From an uncultured Bacteroidota bacterium (GTDB taxonomy: Bacteria; Bacteroidota; Bacteroidia; Flavobacteriales; Flavobacteriaceae), in NCBI GenBank assembly GCA_902566635.1, contig CACFJP010000009.1, forward strand, positions 1 through 59,342: a stretch of DNA of 59,342 nt. Reading direction: 5' to 3'. A model generated the notes under the pieces. It was given only the letters and a program-made list of their open reading frames with translations. It was not told the DNA's origin and did not search any database. Shown one piece after another: positions 56,840 through 59,342 of the stretch. Position 1 is the stretch's first letter. Each line of letters begins with the position of its first letter. A program made the translations under genes and the position numbers.

Positions 56840-57289
56840 TCAATGGGTGTTCAATATGGGTAAATCTTTGCAAAATTGATATTGTTGATTCTCGTAGTCA
56901 AAATTACAATAATAGTGATTCAGTCCATTGGTAATCATCAAATATTGCGCATTGAAATTCATATTGTAGCGTGCGATTTGATCAAAATTTTCTTGCGAAA
57001 TTGTTACGTTTGGTGCTTTACATTCGACCAATAGTTGCACACTTCCATCTGCTGAAAAAACAATTACGTCAAATCTTTTTTTCAAGTTTGAAATTGTAAA
57101 TTGCTTTTCGACATTGATCCACGACCTGGGTGCCTTTTTTTCATTTAACAAATAGTGTACCACGTGTTGGCGGACCCACTCTTCGGGCGTTAAGACCACA
57201 AACTTTTTACGTATTTGATCAAAGATGTAACGCTTGTTTTTACTACTTTTGGTTACCAGCGAATAAGGCTGAAATGCTAGTTTCTGCAT
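56840..57289 (-). CDS. Stand-alone HsdR N-terminal (PD-(D/E)xK) nuclease domain protein
   Basis: 149 residues from the ATG at 57289 (MQKLAFQPYSLVTKSS). It matches the HSDR_N_2 domain of type I restriction enzymes: EWVRQHVVHYLL near 37, and the nuclease core D74 (KRFDVIVF), E89-x-K91 (LLVECKAP). No helicase part and no hsdM or hsdS gene nearby, so it is not a restriction system by itself. Small proteins of this kind are common beside holA in flavobacteria; role unknown, perhaps DNA repair. Its start codon is just four bases past a palindromic promoter box shared with holA. Confidence 0.85.
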   Translation of the reverse strand: MQKLAFQPYSLVTKSSKNKRYIFDQIRKKFVVLTPEEWVRQHVVHYLLNEKKAPRSWINVEKQFTISNLKKRFDVIVFSADGSVQLLVECKAPNVTISQENFDQIARYNMNFNAQYLMITNGLNHYYCNFDYENQQYQFCKDLPILNTH

Positions 57290-57293
57290 GTTG

Positions 57294-57301
57294 CAAATTT
57301 G
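57294..57301. promoter_or_regulatory. Palindromic candidate -7 box CAAATTTG shared by holA and the HsdR-N gene
   Basis: CAAATTTG is its own reverse complement and is one mismatch from TAnnTTTG in both directions. It lies in the 22-base gap between two divergent starts. Predicted starts are near 57306 (plus, six bases before TTG) and 57289 (minus, at the A of the ATG). Confidence 0.35.
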
Positions 57302-57311
57302 AAAAAAAACA

Positions 57312-58316
57312 TTGAACTCAATACAAGATATTTTTAAATCGATAAAGAAAAGACAATTTTCTCCCATATATTTCTTGATGGGTGAGGAGCCTTACTTTAT
57401 CGATCTTATTGAAAAAGAATTGCACAAAACAGTTTTGTCCGAGGAAGAGCGCTCATTCAACCAAACCATTTTGTATGGAAAAGACACGACAATTGAACAA
57501 ATTATCGATGCTGCAAAAAGGTTTCCAATGATGGCAGAACACCAGCTGGTTATTGTGCGAGAGGCACAAGAATTATATCGAGTCATGCATCAATTTGAGA
57601 GTTATGTTGCCAATCCTCAACCCTCAACGATTTTGGTGGTTTGCTACAAGTATAAAACGATTGATAAACGAAAAAAACTGTACAAATCATTGCAGGGTCA
57701 ATCGGTATTGTTTGAGAGCAAAAAGCTTTATGAAAATCAAGTGCCAGATTGGATACAACGCTGGGCCAAGACCAAAGAAAGAACCATAAATCTCAAGGCA
57801 TCTGATCTTTTGGTCGAATGTTTGGGAACTCACCTAAGTGCGATCGAGCAGTCGTTAGAGAAGCTGATCCTACTTGTTGATCGTGAGAGTGAGATCACAG
57901 AACACCATATCGAGGAGCATATTGGTTTTAGCAAGGATTTCAACAATTTTGAATTGCGAAGAGCCTTAGGGGCTGGCAATGTATCACATGCGCAAATGAT
58001 CTGTCATTACTTCTCGTTACATCCTCGACAGCATCCTATTATTGTTACTCTTTCTGCATTGCATCAATTTTTCATGCTACTGTTGCAGTATCATGGTTTG
58101 GAAAATCACAACCCTAGTCACGTGTCGCGAGTGTTGGGAATTAGAGAGTTTACTGTTAAGGAGTATCAGTTGGCAGCTCGTCGCTATCCGATGAAATCAA
58201 TATCTTTTATACTGGAAAAAATACGAACAGCTGATTTGAACTGCAAAGGACTTGGGGTTGATTCAATCCCTGAAAAAGCAATACTTCGGCAATTAATTAA
58301 CGATATTGGGGGATAG
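57312..58316 (+). CDS. holA: DNA polymerase III delta subunit
   Basis: Clamp-loader subunit that opens the DnaN ring. 334 residues, normal length. The N-terminal PIYFLMGEEPYFIDLIEKEL near 18 and the AAA+-like fold without a P-loop, then LLVECLGTHLSAIEQSLEKLILL near 175 and the helical C-terminal collar domain (about 215-334) are family-typical. Start is TTG at 57312 (MNSIQDIFKSI); no ATG lies in frame before the first conserved strand. Two bases separate its stop from that of the E1 gene opposite. Confidence 0.92.
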   Translation: MNSIQDIFKSIKKRQFSPIYFLMGEEPYFIDLIEKELHKTVLSEEERSFNQTILYGKDTTIEQIIDAAKRFPMMAEHQLVIVREAQELYRVMHQFESYVANPQPSTILVVCYKYKTIDKRKKLYKSLQGQSVLFESKKLYENQVPDWIQRWAKTKERTINLKASDLLVECLGTHLSAIEQSLEKLILLVDRESEITEHHIEEHIGFSKDFNNFELRRALGAGNVSHAQMICHYFSLHPRQHPIIVTLSALHQFFMLLLQYHGLENHNPSHVSRVLGIREFTVKEYQLAARRYPMKSISFILEKIRTADLNCKGLGVDSIPEKAILRQLINDIGG

Positions 58317-58318
58317 AG

Positions 58319-59342
58319 TTAGAGGGGAAACTGCCTTGGTTCGAAATCATTCATCATCTCATATACAGTTTCGACAATATCATCTATACTTGGTTTTGAA
58401 AAATAATCTCCATCAGAACCATATGCTGGGCGATGTTCTTTGGCAGATAGTGCCTTAGGAATGCTGTCTAACAGGGGAAATATTTGCTGTTTTTCCAACA
58501 GTTCATTTAAAATATAAGCTGTTCCTCCACCTGGAACATCCTCATCCACTATCAACACACGATTTGTTTTCTCGATGCTTTTGCGAATGTCGTGGTTCAA
58601 GTCAAAAGGTGTTAGCGATTGAACGTCAATCACTTCGATATCAATACCTAAGCTAGAGAGTTCATCAGCTGCTTTATGAACAATTCGAAGGGTGGATCCA
58701 TACGAAACGACAGTCACGTCTTTTCCTTTGCGAACTGTTTCCACAACTCCAAGTGGAACACGAAAATCTCCTAAATTGCTAGGCAGCTTTTCTTTTAAGC
58801 GATATCCATTTAAAGATTCTATAACAATGGCAGGGTCATTGCCCTCCAAAAGGGTGTTGTACATCCCTGCTGCTTGCGTCATATTGCGAGGAACAAGCAC
58901 AAACATACCTCGAAGATTATGTACAAGACTTCCCATGGGAGAGCCTGAATGCCAAATCCCTTCAAGTCTGTGTCCTCGCGTTCGAACAATCAGTGGACAT
59001 ACTTGTTTTCCATTGGTACGATAATGCAAAGTCGCCAAGTCATCGCTCATGATTTGAAGTGCATATAATAAATAATCCAAATACTGAATTTCAGCAATCG
59101 GACGAAGCCCACGTAATGCCATTCCTATTCCTTCGCCAACAATGGTTGCTTCACGAATCCCACGATCTGCGACTCGCTCAACACCAAACAGGGACTGTAA
59201 ACCCTCTAAACCCTGATTAACATCACCAATCTTACCTGTGTCCTCACCAAATACAAGTAAATTGTCATACTTTTCAAACAGTGCTTTAAAATTATCTCGA
59301 AGCACGATTCTGCCATCGACTTTTGGTGCTTCATCCTCATAT
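58319..59342 (-). CDS. 2-oxoacid dehydrogenase E1 component, beta part (5' end outside window)
   Basis: 340 residues visible, cut by the right edge. The frame is open to 59342, passing GTG 59305, with upstream residues YEDEAPKVDGRIVLRDNF continuing in frame, so this is the 3' part of a longer gene, probably the Bacteroidota alpha/beta-fused E1. The visible part is the beta-subunit region: FGEDTGKIGDVNQGLEGL, REATIVGEGIGMALRGLRPIAEIQYLDYLLYALQ, RTRGHRLEGIWHSGSPMG, then the transketolase C-terminal domain with DVTVVSYGSTLRIV. It uses thiamine diphosphate. The acid (branched-chain, pyruvate or 2-oxoglutarate) cannot be told from this part. Confidence 0.88.
   Translation of the reverse strand, partial: YEDEAPKVDGRIVLRDNFKALFEKYDNLLVFGEDTGKIGDVNQGLEGLQSLFGVERVADRGIREATIVGEGIGMALRGLRPIAEIQYLDYLLYALQIMSDDLATLHYRTNGKQVCPLIVRTRGHRLEGIWHSGSPMGSLVHNLRGMFVLVPRNMTQAAGMYNTLLEGNDPAIVIESLNGYRLKEKLPSNLGDFRVPLGVVETVRKGKDVTVVSYGSTLRIVHKAADELSSLGIDIEVIDVQSLTPFDLNHDIRKSIEKTNRVLIVDEDVPGGGTAYILNELLEKQQIFPLLDSIPKALSAKEHRPAYGSDGDYFSKPSIDDIVETVYEMMNDFEPRQFPL

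Overview
The window looks like chromosome of a member of Flavobacteriia (Bacteroidota), probably Flavobacteriaceae, with a compact, AT-rich genome. The evidence is the protein content, the Bacteroidota-type promoter element TAnnTTTG in front of about 16 genes, the near absence of Shine-Dalgarno sequences, and family-specific variants such as the dihydroorotase-like protein that lacks the HxH metal motif. There are 53 intact or edge-truncated protein genes, one small SRP RNA, two decayed genes, one clear rho-independent terminator, and no tRNA, rRNA, insertion sequence, integrase or CRISPR array that I could recognise.

Layout. 1-7.4 kb: thiol peroxidase, a conserved unknown protein, an MBL-fold hydrolase with a small membrane partner, the pseudo-dihydroorotase with an esterase, a DUF2400 protein with a LolD-type ATPase, and MsrA. 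7.45-8.03 kb: a decayed GTP cyclohydrolase I gene (folE). 8.0-13.8 kb (minus): a TonB-dependent receptor, a His-rich lipoprotein and a small His/Cys-rich membrane peptide (probably metal uptake, visibly more AT-rich), preceded on the same strand by a DUF6787 protein and the serine genes serA and serC. 13.9-18.6 kb: LuxC-like acyl-CoA reductase divergent from a ferredoxin, ychF, a nitroreductase and an aldehyde dehydrogenase. 18.8-27.1 kb: the branched-chain amino acid operon ilvD-ilvB-ilvN-ilvC-ilvA followed closely by gapN. 27.1-36.4 kb: dnaN, a SAM hydrolase-family protein, phoH, purC, miaA, a DnaQ/GIY-YIG fusion nuclease, a YggS-type PLP protein, a Gfo/Idh oxidoreductase, pcm and smpB. 36.4-43.1 kb: clpB, glyA, a beta-helix lipoprotein and a glutaminyl cyclase. 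43.1-49.7 kb: SRP RNA, an SDR, a transaldolase, an ABC-F ATPase, two small genes and pheT. 49.8-59.3 kb: recG, uvrD/pcrA, a decayed threonylcarbamoyl-AMP synthase-like gene, an OmpA-family lipoprotein, a GT2 glycosyltransferase, an orphan HsdR-N nuclease domain, holA, and the 3' part of a 2-oxoacid dehydrogenase E1 gene that runs off the right edge.

Functionally this is mostly a housekeeping segment: amino acid synthesis (Ser, Gly, Ile/Val), replication and repair (dnaN, holA, recG, uvrD), tRNA and translation quality control (miaA, pheT, smpB, ABC-F), and stress proteins (bcp, msrA, clpB, pcm). The part most likely to be accessory is the metal-uptake cluster at 8.0-11.5 kb, which abuts the folE relic.

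No wholly new multi-gene system stands out. The most interesting signals are regulatory and molecular: (i) promoter boxes placed so close to start codons that several mRNAs should be leaderless or nearly so, with spacing calibrated by the SRP RNA; (ii) divergent genes sharing abutting or even one palindromic -7 box; (iii) a palindrome over the predicted -33 element of clpB; (iv) an ABC-F protein in which only one of its two composite ATP sites is intact; (v) enzymes with altered key residues (pseudo-dihydroorotase, MiaA); and (vi) two well-preserved pseudogenes.
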